In this document: piece after piece, positions 20,932 through 26,856 of the stretch
How positions within the stretch are numbered: position 1 is the stretch's first letter
How the letters are laid out: every line of letters begins with the position of its first letter
Source: an uncultured Oribacterium sp.
GTDB lineage: Bacteria; Bacillota; Clostridia; Lachnospirales; Lachnospiraceae
DNA length: 26,856 nucleotides
Direction of reading: 5' to 3'
Assembly (NCBI GenBank): GCA_937927445.1
Contig: CALAOB010000019.1
Coordinates: forward strand, 1-26,856
Translations under genes and position numbers: made by a program
The notes under the pieces: model-generated
What the model was told of the DNA's origin: nothing
Databases searched by the model: none
What the model saw: only the letters and a program-made list of their open reading frames with translations

Positions 20932-21002
20932 CTGAAATTACCCAGTCATCAACTGAAAAAGGGCGCAAAAAGACACAGCATAGAGCCGAAGCCCTATGCT
21001 GT
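20932..21002. repeat. Dispersed modular element, truncated copy C
   Basis: Only the right-hand ~71 bases of the element are present, from CTGAAATTACCCAGTCATCA to the terminator hairpin, matching copy A at about 11578-11648 with scattered differences. The modules with TGCTGTATCAA and GATGCCAAC are missing. Same orientation as copies A and B. Confidence 0.85.
20966..21002 (-). terminator. UUCG-tetraloop terminator of the peptide-utilisation operon
   Basis: The same 12-bp stem with UUCG loop as in copies A and B, followed on the minus strand by GUCUUUUU. It lies 25 bases after the CocE hydrolase stop at 21027. Confidence 0.9.
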
Positions 21003-21026
21003 TTCGTCGTTTATACGTATGTAATT

Positions 21027-23231
21027 TTATGCTTTTTCAATCGGCATCCGGATGCCGGAGGCGTGCTCGCCGCCTCTGTAGATCGTGACATGTGCCTTCT
21101 GGCGGGTCTTGCTGTTGAAGCCGTCCTTCGTGTTGCTGTTCGGGAAGATGAAGTTCTTCGCACTGGATGTGATCGTGACGCGCATTCGATGGCCCGGGAG
21201 GAAGGTGTTCGAGAGCTTCGTGGTGCGGATCGTGATCTTATAGATCTCGCCCGGTTCCATATACTCCGGATGGTCGAAGCCGTTCCGGTACTTCGCGCCG
21301 ATCACGCCATCCGCAAGCTTCACGGAGCGTCCGTTTTCGTCGACATCGCACACACGGACGACGAAATCCGTATCCGGGCAGTCGCAGGACACGTAAAGCT
21401 CCGCCAGCATGTCGCCGGTGATGGTCAGCGGCTCCGTCAGCACCGGCGTGGAGTAGCTCAGCATATCGGCCCGCTTCTCCTTGTCGGTATAGTCCTCCGG
21501 CACCTCGAGCTCGTTCTCCGACATATCGATGATATGCACGGACGGATGCTCCGGATCATAGTCATACGCGTCCGCGCCACTCGTCTCCGGCAGCACATCG
21601 CTCAGCACACCACGACCACATGCCTCGCCGGTTCCGTTCGCGCTGCCCGTCTTCGGAAGCGCACCGTTTTCGAATGCCTCACCGGTTCCGTTCGCACTGC
21701 TCTCCTGTCCGAGGCCAATGTCTCCGCCGTCCAGATAGAACATTTTCCGTTCGCTCGTCTCCACCGGCCAGCTTTCTGCGGTCTTCCACTGGTTCTCGCC
21801 GATCGTGTAGTACTCGACGGCCGCAGTCTTCTCGATGCCGTTGTCGACGCCCTTCAGGAAGTGCTCCAGCCACTTCATGCAGAGAATATCCATATCGTAG
21901 CGGAGTGCGTTGTCGCCCAGGCGGAGCGCATGCAGATCGTACTGCGCATTGCCGCTGTGCTTCCACGGACCGAGCACGGCCTTCCATGTACCCTTCTCCC
22001 AGGACTGCACGAGGTCGAGCGCCTCAGTCGTGCCCATGCCGTTATCGTCGAACCATCCCGACATGATGAGTGCCGGAACCTGGCCACCCTGGTAGCGCTT
22101 CGACCAGTTGCCTCTTTCCCAGAACGCATCCATATCGGTATGCGCGAGCCATTTTTCGAGGAACGGGACTTCGTGTCCCAGTGCCTGCTTCGGAATCTGA
22201 TTTAACGGACGGATATCGAGGATCTCATCCCAGTTGTCCTGCGCCACCAGATCCGCGCGTAAACGCTTTTCCGTCATCATGAACGCCCAGGCCAGCATGC
22301 CGGAGTTGAAGCAGCCGCCGCGACGCGGGATGTCAATGAAGGCACTTCCGGCGCAGACACTGCTCAGCATCGCCTTGAGATGCGGGTTGCCACTGGCCGC
22401 CGCGGCCCACTGTACGTAGCCGAGATAGGATCCGCCCGTCATGCCCACCTGTCCATCACTGAACGGCTGGGCGGCGATCCAGTTCAGGGTATCGTCACCA
22501 TCTTCGATTTCATAGTGCTCCGGCATCCACTCGCCGGTACTGTCCTCACGCCCCCGGGTATCCTGTACGACGACCACATAGCCTCGCTGCAGGAAGCGGT
22601 AATACTGATCCTTGTCTTTTCCCTTTCCATACGGTGTGCGGACCAGAACCGTCGGGAAGCGGGTCTCCTTCGTGCCGCTCGGCAGATAGACATCGGTCGC
22701 CAGCTGCTCGCCATCTCTGGTCGGAACCATGAACGTGCCGGCTGCTTCTACGCCATACACCGGGCCCGGCTGATACTCGCCGTCCTCTTCCGTCATCCCA
22801 GGATAGACTTCCTCCCAGTCTCTCAGCACTGTCTGACGCTCCATCCCCTTTTTTACGAGCACGGCGGTAACATCGCGTGCACACATAACGACGCTGTAGA
22901 TGCCGTCGTCATCATAGAAGAGATCCTTCGGGAACTTGATGCCGCGCTGAATATAAGAATCATCTCCACGTCGTGCGAAGCTTTCCTCCTTCGTGGCGAA
23001 TGTCTCCAACTTTTCCGCAATCTTCTGCTCGTATTCTTTTTTTCTGCCGAAAAATCCGAGAAGACTGCGATTGCACAGCAGCGCAAACGCCTGATCATCC
23101 TCTTCAGAAAATGGACGCCATGGCGTCCACTTCCCTGTTTCGATGATTCGTTTCTGCAGTGTTAATGTCTCTTCATCTTCTCTGATCTTTCCATATAAAA
23201 TACCGGAAAAATAGAAATTCCACTGTGTCAT
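21027..23231 (-). CDS. CocE/NonD family hydrolase (X-Pro dipeptidyl-peptidase-like)
   Basis: A 734-residue serine hydrolase. After a ~160-residue N-terminal extension of unknown role comes the S15-type alpha/beta-hydrolase domain: FMVPTRDGEQLATDVYLP (~168-184), VVVVQDTRGREDSTGEW, the nucleophile elbow GGSYLGY (Ser268), GWFDDNG for the acid and GPWKHSGN for the His. A C-terminal beta-sandwich (X-Pro_C, ~560-734) ends LPGHRMRVTITSSAKNFIFPN. Family members cleave X-Pro dipeptides, cocaine or glutaryl-beta-lactams. A Gly/Ala/Asn linker around residues 505-550 holds an 18-residue duplication. No signal peptide is visible. It is the last gene of the epimerase-DUF819-hydrolase operon (2 bases after DUF819, GGAG 7 bases upstream), so a peptide substrate is likely. 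Confidence 0.88.
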   Translation of the reverse strand: MTQWNFYFSGILYGKIREDEETLTLQKRIIETGKWTPWRPFSEEDDQAFALLCNRSLLGFFGRKKEYEQKIAEKLETFATKEESFARRGDDSYIQRGIKFPKDLFYDDDGIYSVVMCARDVTAVLVKKGMERQTVLRDWEEVYPGMTEEDGEYQPGPVYGVEAAGTFMVPTRDGEQLATDVYLPSGTKETRFPTVLVRTPYGKGKDKDQYYRFLQRGYVVVVQDTRGREDSTGEWMPEHYEIEDGDDTLNWIAAQPFSDGQVGMTGGSYLGYVQWAAAASGNPHLKAMLSSVCAGSAFIDIPRRGGCFNSGMLAWAFMMTEKRLRADLVAQDNWDEILDIRPLNQIPKQALGHEVPFLEKWLAHTDMDAFWERGNWSKRYQGGQVPALIMSGWFDDNGMGTTEALDLVQSWEKGTWKAVLGPWKHSGNAQYDLHALRLGDNALRYDMDILCMKWLEHFLKGVDNGIEKTAAVEYYTIGENQWKTAESWPVETSERKMFYLDGGDIGLGQESSANGTGEAFENGALPKTGSANGTGEACGRGVLSDVLPETSGADAYDYDPEHPSVHIIDMSENELEVPEDYTDKEKRADMLSYSTPVLTEPLTITGDMLAELYVSCDCPDTDFVVRVCDVDENGRSVKLADGVIGAKYRNGFDHPEYMEPGEIYKITIRTTKLSNTFLPGHRMRVTITSSAKNFIFPNSNTKDGFNSKTRQKAHVTIYRGGEHASGIRMPIEKA
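21621..21700. repeat. 54-bp imperfect duplication in the hydrolase linker
   Basis: TGCCTCGCCGGTTCCGTTCG (21621-21640) recurs as TGCCTCACCGGTTCCGTTCG at 21675-21694, and both continue with CGC/CAC-TGC. The offset of 54 bases keeps frame and doubles the segment SANGTGEA in the linker before the C-terminal beta domain. Confidence 0.8.
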
Positions 23232-23233
23232 GA

Positions 23234-24397
23234 TTAAGCTCCTATGATCATCTTCACGATGTACGCTACGGCGATACCGCAGTAGTTACCACATACCGCA
23301 CCGATGATACCCATCAGAAGGCCGACATTGACGAGGCTCTTCCAGCGCGCACCGGAAGCCACCAGTGCGGAGGTTGTGCCATCTGCGATCGCACCGACGA
23401 GTCCGAGGAGTACATACTCGGCCTTGATCTTCAGCATTCTCGTGATCGTGAGATGGAGCACGGTACTGAAGAAAATGATGCACAGGCAGAGCAGTGTGAT
23501 ATAGAGTGCCGATCCGAGGAAGCCCTTGATATCCACGGAGAAGCCGACGACGGCGAGGAACATCATACCGAAGAAGAGACCGAGATTCATGGAGCCTCTC
23601 AGCTTCTTCACAGCCGGAACCTGAGCGACGATGATCGAGAGTGTCGAAATCATCAGGATTCTTCCGGCGCTCTGGAAATCAGACGGGAACAATGTTGCCA
23701 GATTCGTGCAGATGGCGACGATGGAGGTCGAAATCGCGAGCAGGATTGCGATATCCTTGATGCTCCACTCCTCTGATTCCATCAGCTCCTTCGTATCACC
23801 ACTTCCTTCCAGCTCCTTCTCAGTGAAGGAGTATGGCCAGAATTTCTGGAACGCCTTCGAGGTCTTCATAAACGCAGGTGCCATGAACATCAGAATCAGC
23901 GACGGCATACCGATGACATAGTCGGCGGCATTTGCCGCGGCGATCGTAGAGGCAGAAGCATTGAGCCCGGTTGCAATCGCGGTCAGATTCGAGCTTCCAC
24001 CGGTATAGGTTCCGACGAACATACCGGCGACCTTCCAGCCTTCATCGACTTTATTTCCGAAGATGATGCCGAACACGATCGATACGAGGCTGACGCAGAA
24101 CACTGCGGATGCGATGGCGAGCAGCGGCTGCTTCGACATCTTGACGATCTGCTGGAAATCCACATCCAGCAGGTACAGCGAGATGGAAATCGGGATGCAG
24201 TATGTACTGATGGTACCATAGATCTCGCAGCTGCCCGGAACGATTTTGAAATTTACGAGGATGATGCCGGTGATGATGACGCAGAGTGCTGGACCCAGTG
24301 TTTTGAAGCCCTTAAACTTCTGAACCCAGAAGGCAAATGCAATCATCACCAGGATGACCGCCAGCATACTCGGTGTGCTTTGAAAGATCGGAAACAT
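23234..24397 (-). CDS. DUF819 family membrane protein (predicted permease)
   Basis: A 387-residue integral membrane protein with about 11 helices, starting MFPIFQSTPSMLAVILVMIAF. Family hallmarks are VGTYTGGSSNLTAIATGLNAS (~residues 125-145), the mirrored GAIADGTTSALVASGARWKSLVNVGLLMG near the end, and a hydrophilic central loop with KELEGSGDTKELMESEEW. DUF819 (YjcL-like) has no firm biochemical function but often lies next to L-Ala-D/L-Glu epimerase genes. Start at 24397 is set by GGAGA 8 bases upstream; a longer open frame reaches into the epimerase gene without support. It lies 34 bases after the epimerase and 2 bases before the hydrolase, so dipeptide or muropeptide uptake is the natural inference. 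Confidence 0.88.
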   Translation of the reverse strand: MFPIFQSTPSMLAVILVMIAFAFWVQKFKGFKTLGPALCVIITGIILVNFKIVPGSCEIYGTISTYCIPISISLYLLDVDFQQIVKMSKQPLLAIASAVFCVSLVSIVFGIIFGNKVDEGWKVAGMFVGTYTGGSSNLTAIATGLNASASTIAAANAADYVIGMPSLILMFMAPAFMKTSKAFQKFWPYSFTEKELEGSGDTKELMESEEWSIKDIAILLAISTSIVAICTNLATLFPSDFQSAGRILMISTLSIIVAQVPAVKKLRGSMNLGLFFGMMFLAVVGFSVDIKGFLGSALYITLLCLCIIFFSTVLHLTITRMLKIKAEYVLLGLVGAIADGTTSALVASGARWKSLVNVGLLMGIIGAVCGNYCGIAVAYIVKMIIGA

Positions 24398-24431
24398 AGT
24401 TTTTCTCTCCTTGATGTAGTCTTGATGTCGT

Positions 24432-25508
24432 TTAGAATGAAATGTCGAGGCCGAGACCCGGCTTGTCGGACAGGTGGAACATATCGCCTTCTCTTGTGAA
24501 GCCACCCGGCATACCGGTGTCTGCATCCTTGTAATACATGAAGCTGTCACAGTCTGCTTCCGTGATGTTCTTACGGGCAGCTACCAGGCTGAGGCCGGCG
24601 GTGATGGCGATCTTCGTCTCCAGCATGCAGCCGACCATACAGATCTTACCGAAGTTCTCGGCCAGTGTGCTGATCTGTAAGCCTCTGTACAGTCCGCCGC
24701 ACTTCATCAGCTTGATATTGAAGATATCCGCTGCATTGAGACGGCAGGCTCTCGCCGCATCCTTCGGTGTATGGATCGACTCATCCAGCATCAGCTGAAT
24801 GCCGGAAACCATGCTGTGGAGATATGCAGTTCCTTCGAGATCCCAGTCCGGGAGACACTGCTCGACGGCTTCGATGCCGTACTGCTTCATACCCTCCAGT
24901 GCGAATTCTGCCTTCGCGATATCGTAGCCCTGGTTTGCATCGACACGGAGACGTACATCCGGTCCGACCGCCTCACGAATCAGCGCCAGTGTACGGAGAT
25001 CCTCCTTCGGATCGATACCGGCCTTGATCTTCAGGATGCGGTAGCCCATATCCTTCACATAGTGTGCAGCGCTGGCCGCCATCTTCTCCGGTGTGCTGAT
25101 ACCGATGGTGATATCATTTTGAACGGTATCCTGATACCCGCCGAGTACACGGTACAGCGGCTGGCCCATCACCTTACCCTTGATATCGTGGAGTGCGATA
25201 TCGACCGCGCACTTCGCGGAACCGTTTCCATGCACGAGACCATCCATCATTACGTGTGCCTTTTCGATGTCCATCGGATTCATACCGATCAGTCCCTGAC
25301 GGAACATCTGAAGCACCGCGAGGCAGCCCTCCATCGTCTCACCGGTGACCGGTGCAAACGGCGATGCTTCGCCATAACCCTCGATGCCTTCATCGGTTGT
25401 GATCTTGATGAGCAGGCTGTCTGTATGGCTGATCTCTGCAAACGCGATCTTAAACGGCTCGGTCAGCTCGACATGGAATTTCTCGATTTTCAGATCTGTG
25501 ATTTTCAT
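24432..25508 (-). CDS. Dipeptide epimerase (enolase superfamily, L-Ala-D/L-Glu epimerase-like)
   Basis: A 358-residue enolase-superfamily enzyme. The N-terminal capping domain (~1-125) is followed by the barrel with the two-base site: Lys162 in KIKAG (Lys160-Ile-Lys162), metal ligands Asp190 (RVDANQGY), Glu216 (AVEQC) and Asp242 (LDES), and Lys266 in IKLMKCGG. Asp319-Cys-Asp321 corresponds to the DxD motif that holds the dipeptide alpha-ammonium group in Ala-Glu epimerases, which favours a dipeptide over a sugar acid substrate. The exact dipeptide cannot be told. Start at 25508 has AGAAGGGG upstream. It is the first gene of the operon, with a promoter and two inverted repeats between it and the divergent XRE-cupin regulator. 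Confidence 0.9.
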   Translation of the reverse strand: MKITDLKIEKFHVELTEPFKIAFAEISHTDSLLIKITTDEGIEGYGEASPFAPVTGETMEGCLAVLQMFRQGLIGMNPMDIEKAHVMMDGLVHGNGSAKCAVDIALHDIKGKVMGQPLYRVLGGYQDTVQNDITIGISTPEKMAASAAHYVKDMGYRILKIKAGIDPKEDLRTLALIREAVGPDVRLRVDANQGYDIAKAEFALEGMKQYGIEAVEQCLPDWDLEGTAYLHSMVSGIQLMLDESIHTPKDAARACRLNAADIFNIKLMKCGGLYRGLQISTLAENFGKICMVGCMLETKIAITAGLSLVAARKNITEADCDSFMYYKDADTGMPGGFTREGDMFHLSDKPGLGLDISF

Positions 25509-25527
25509 TTTTTACCCCTTCTAAATT

Positions 25528-25558
25528 TCACTCTTAGTGATATTTTGCAATGAAATAT
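25528..25558. promoter_or_regulatory. Two adjacent inverted repeats in the epimerase leader, candidate operators
   Basis: TCACT-CTT-AGTGA (25528-25540) and ATATTT-TGCAATG-AAATAT (25540-25558) abut between the -10 box at 25566 and the epimerase start. They would lie in the transcribed leader, a good place for a repressor, presumably the divergent XRE-cupin protein. Confidence 0.45.
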
Positions 25559-25565
25559 ACTTGAA

Positions 25566-25594
25566 GTTTTACTATTGTGAAAATATAATGTCAA
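25566..25594 (-). promoter_or_regulatory. Promoter of the epimerase-DUF819-hydrolase operon
   Basis: On the minus strand a perfect TTGACA (25589-25594) is 17 bases from TAAAAC (25566-25571). The start codon is about 58 bases downstream, leaving room for the inverted repeats in the leader. Confidence 0.65.
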
Positions 25595-25682
25595 ATAACG
25601 ATAGGTTATTTTTAATATCATCCAGGCTTAGATCAAGCTGTTTTTTAGATGAATCAGGCTTTTGTTTTCGTGAGAATTCTTA

Positions 25683-25688
25683 TATAAT
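25683..25688 (+). promoter_or_regulatory. -10 box of the XRE-cupin regulator gene
   Basis: A perfect TATAAT lies 35 bases before the ATG. Upstream T-rich DNA offers TTTTGT or TTGTTT as a weak -35, so the promoter may need help or be low level. Confidence 0.5.
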
Positions 25689-25723
25689 ATTCTGTATACA
25701 ATGTTTTAGAACTGAGGTTTGAT

Positions 25724-26296
25724 ATGTTAAAGATACGTGAATTCAGAAAGAGTCAGAAAATGACCATCAAGGAACTGGCGGAGCTGTCCGGTATGTCCAT
25801 CAGCTACATTTCCCAGATCGAGCGTGGAGAGATCGATCCGTCTCTTTCTTCCCTGCGGAAAATCGCAGCCGGACTCCAGGTCCCAATGTATATGCTGCTC
25901 GACGACGTCGTCGTCATGGGGAATCTGACGATCCGCAAGGACCAGCAGGTCATCACCTACTCTGAAGACCACAATGTCTCCTACCGCTTCCTGACCCCGG
26001 TCCCGTCACCGACCTATTCCCCGGAGGCGATGCTGGTCGAGTTTGAGATCGCAGCACATGCGCAGGATACACAGGTCCCGATCCGCCATCATTCCGAAGA
26101 GATGGCCTACGTCACCGAAGGACAGCTCACGGTGCAGATCGGCGACACCGATGTGATCCTGAATCCCGGCGACTCCACCGTCATCCAGAAGGACCTCCCG
26201 CACATCTATAAAAATAACGGCGATGTTCCAGCGAAAGGCATCTCCTCTATGTCTCCGCCTGTGTGGGGCCGGATGGACCTCACCCAGACTTCATAA
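25724..26296 (+). CDS. XRE family transcriptional regulator with C-terminal cupin
   Basis: A 190-residue regulator. The N-terminal helix-turn-helix (residues ~4-58: MTIKELAELSGMSISYISQIERGEIDPSLSSLRKIAAGLQV) is a standard XRE domain; the C-terminal cupin_2 barrel (~105-180: RHHSEEMAYVTEGQLTVQIGDTDVILNPGDSTVIQKDLPHIYKN) would bind a small ligand, probably a metabolite of the pathway it controls. Proteins of this layout (PuuR/SutR-like) usually govern a neighbouring catabolic operon. It is divergent from the epimerase-DUF819-hydrolase operon over a 215-base gap with inverted repeats. GAGG lies about 8 bases before the ATG. It ends before a bidirectional terminator. Confidence 0.92.
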   Translation: MLKIREFRKSQKMTIKELAELSGMSISYISQIERGEIDPSLSSLRKIAAGLQVPMYMLLDDVVVMGNLTIRKDQQVITYSEDHNVSYRFLTPVPSPTYSPEAMLVEFEIAAHAQDTQVPIRHHSEEMAYVTEGQLTVQIGDTDVILNPGDSTVIQKDLPHIYKNNGDVPAKGISSMSPPVWGRMDLTQTS

Positions 26297-26353
26297 AAAT
26301 TTAATGAGGTCTGACACCATTACGAAATTTTTAAGACGATTTTCCGAGAAGAA

Positions 26354-26397
26354 AAAGGCACCGCGACAGGGTATATCCCCCCCGTTGCAGTACCTTT
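26354..26397. terminator. Bidirectional terminator between the regulator and tyrA
   Basis: AAAGG...GGG (26354-26371) pairs with CCC...CCTTT (26381-26397) with two G-U pairs, one mismatch and one bulge when read on the minus strand. A TTTTTC run follows on each strand. It serves tyrA from the right and the XRE-cupin gene from the left. Confidence 0.75.
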
Positions 26398-26409
26398 TTC
26401 TTTTTCCAC

Positions 26410-26856
26410 TTAAGCGCGGATGTCGTAGCGGTAGCGCTCGAGGACCTTGCGGGCCTTCTCTTCGGATTCTTCGTCGTAGAAGGAGATGCGGAGCGCGCCT
26501 TCGCCGTGGTCGCGGCTGTTGTTGATGCCCATGTTCTTGATGGAGACGCCCTTCGAGGCGAGGATGACGGAGATCGTCGAAATCGCACCGACTTCGTCTT
26601 CGATGTCGACGGAGAAGCTGTAATCGGCGCTGAGGACGCCCTTGTTCTTCGCGCTGATCGAGTTCCGGTACTCACGGGAGGACTCGAACATGTGGAGGAT
26701 CTTCTGGTCGGATGTTTCCTTCTTGAGAGAGGTCGAGATGTCCTGAAGCTCTGCGATGTAGCGGTCGAGCAGTGCTACGAGCGGTTTGCTGTTGGTGTCG
26801 CAGATCTGCTCCCACATCTCCGGGCTGGAGCTGGCGATTCGTGTGATATCACGGAA
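26410..26856 (-). CDS. tyrA: Prephenate dehydrogenase C-terminal part with ACT domain
   Basis: The last 148 residues of a protein whose 5' end lies beyond the right edge; the frame is open to the last base. It begins FRDITRIASSSPEMWEQICDTN, the typical helix of the prephenate dehydrogenase dimerisation domain, continues through a long helix (PLVALLDRYIAELQDISTSLKK), and ends in an ACT domain (YSFSVDIEDEVGAISTISVILASKGVSIKNMGINNSR...) that usually binds tyrosine for feedback control. The enzyme oxidises prephenate to 4-hydroxyphenylpyruvate with NAD in tyrosine synthesis. The stop at 26410 is followed by a strong terminator, so it ends its operon. Confidence 0.85.
   Translation of the reverse strand, partial: FRDITRIASSSPEMWEQICDTNSKPLVALLDRYIAELQDISTSLKKETSDQKILHMFESSREYRNSISAKNKGVLSADYSFSVDIEDEVGAISTISVILASKGVSIKNMGINNSRDHGEGALRISFYDEESEEKARKVLERYRYDIRA

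Larger units (their letters stand above)
20780..21026. other. Intergenic region with operon promoter area, palindrome and repeat copy C
   Basis: It contains the leader of the DUF1538 gene, where the minus strand offers TTTTCA-17-TAAAAT as a mediocre promoter, a perfect inverted repeat at 20872-20886, and the truncated repeat copy C with its terminator next to the CocE hydrolase stop (21027). No gene is visible. Confidence 0.55.

Noticed and set aside
21712..21726. 15-base word GCCAATGTCTCCGCC also found at the 30-base repeat (1185, 2034)
   Set aside because: Here it encodes Gly-Gly-Asp-Ile-Gly in another frame inside the hydrolase and the match stops at once; most likely chance in codon-biased DNA.
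20901..22205. 434-codon plus-strand frame opposite the CocE hydrolase
   Set aside because: Antisense shadow of the hydrolase; composition dominated by His/Arg/Val with no family resemblance.

Overview
The window looks like a chromosomal segment of a low-to-mid GC Gram-positive anaerobe (Bacillota, most likely Clostridia/Lachnospiraceae-like, possibly Erysipelotrichia). The reasons are the short 136-residue peptide deformylase, a DUF6219-type small membrane protein, the DUF819/dipeptide epimerase pair, strong GGAGG-type ribosome binding sites and intrinsic terminators. The assignment is inference from family memory. I see no rRNA, tRNA, CRISPR array, integrase or intact transposase.

Layout. 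1-2485 (minus strand): EamA transporter (cut by the edge), flavin-binding PNPOx-like protein, peptide deformylase, Cof-type HAD phosphatase and low-molecular-weight protein tyrosine phosphatase. 2486-3132: gene-poor stretch with two sets of degenerate 12-bp tandem repeats. 3133-8439 (minus): complete type I restriction-modification operon hsdR-hsdM-hsdS. 8655-9764 (plus): membrane-anchored Ntn hydrolase of the choloylglycine hydrolase type. 9849-11177 (minus): DUF4143-type AAA ATPase behind a 4 x 33-bp repeat array. 11680-14526 (minus): tightly packed redox operon trxA-trxB-DUF6219-bcp-yaaA. 15116-16229 (minus): Cys-type alpha/beta hydrolase followed by the 3' remnant of a flavoprotein gene, divergent from a MerR regulator (plus). 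16785-18402 (plus): AraC regulator and HAD phosphatase. 18522-20779 (minus): DUF1538 membrane protein plus a double PII-like protein. 21027-25508 (minus): dipeptide epimerase, DUF819 permease and CocE/NonD hydrolase, divergent from an XRE-cupin regulator (25724-26296, plus). 26410-end (minus): C-terminus of a prephenate dehydrogenase with an ACT domain.

How the genes work together. The redox operon supplies thioredoxin, its reductase and a thioredoxin-dependent peroxidase, plus YaaA. It has a good promoter with a Fur/PerR-like box just upstream. It is bracketed by two direct copies of a roughly 313-bp non-coding element built from three homologous modules; a third, truncated copy lies at 20932-21002. 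Read on the minus strand, each copy begins with a 12-bp UUCG-tetraloop terminator that ends the minus-strand gene before it. The alpha/beta hydrolase promoter has the 19-bp spacer and dyad expected for activation by the adjacent MerR protein. The 25508-21027 operon is best read as uptake and breakdown of small peptides under the XRE-cupin regulator.

The least explained structures are the modular repeat that flanks the redox operon, the 33-bp repeat array whose first unit contains the -35 box of the DUF4143 ATPase promoter, and the DUF1538/double-PII pair.
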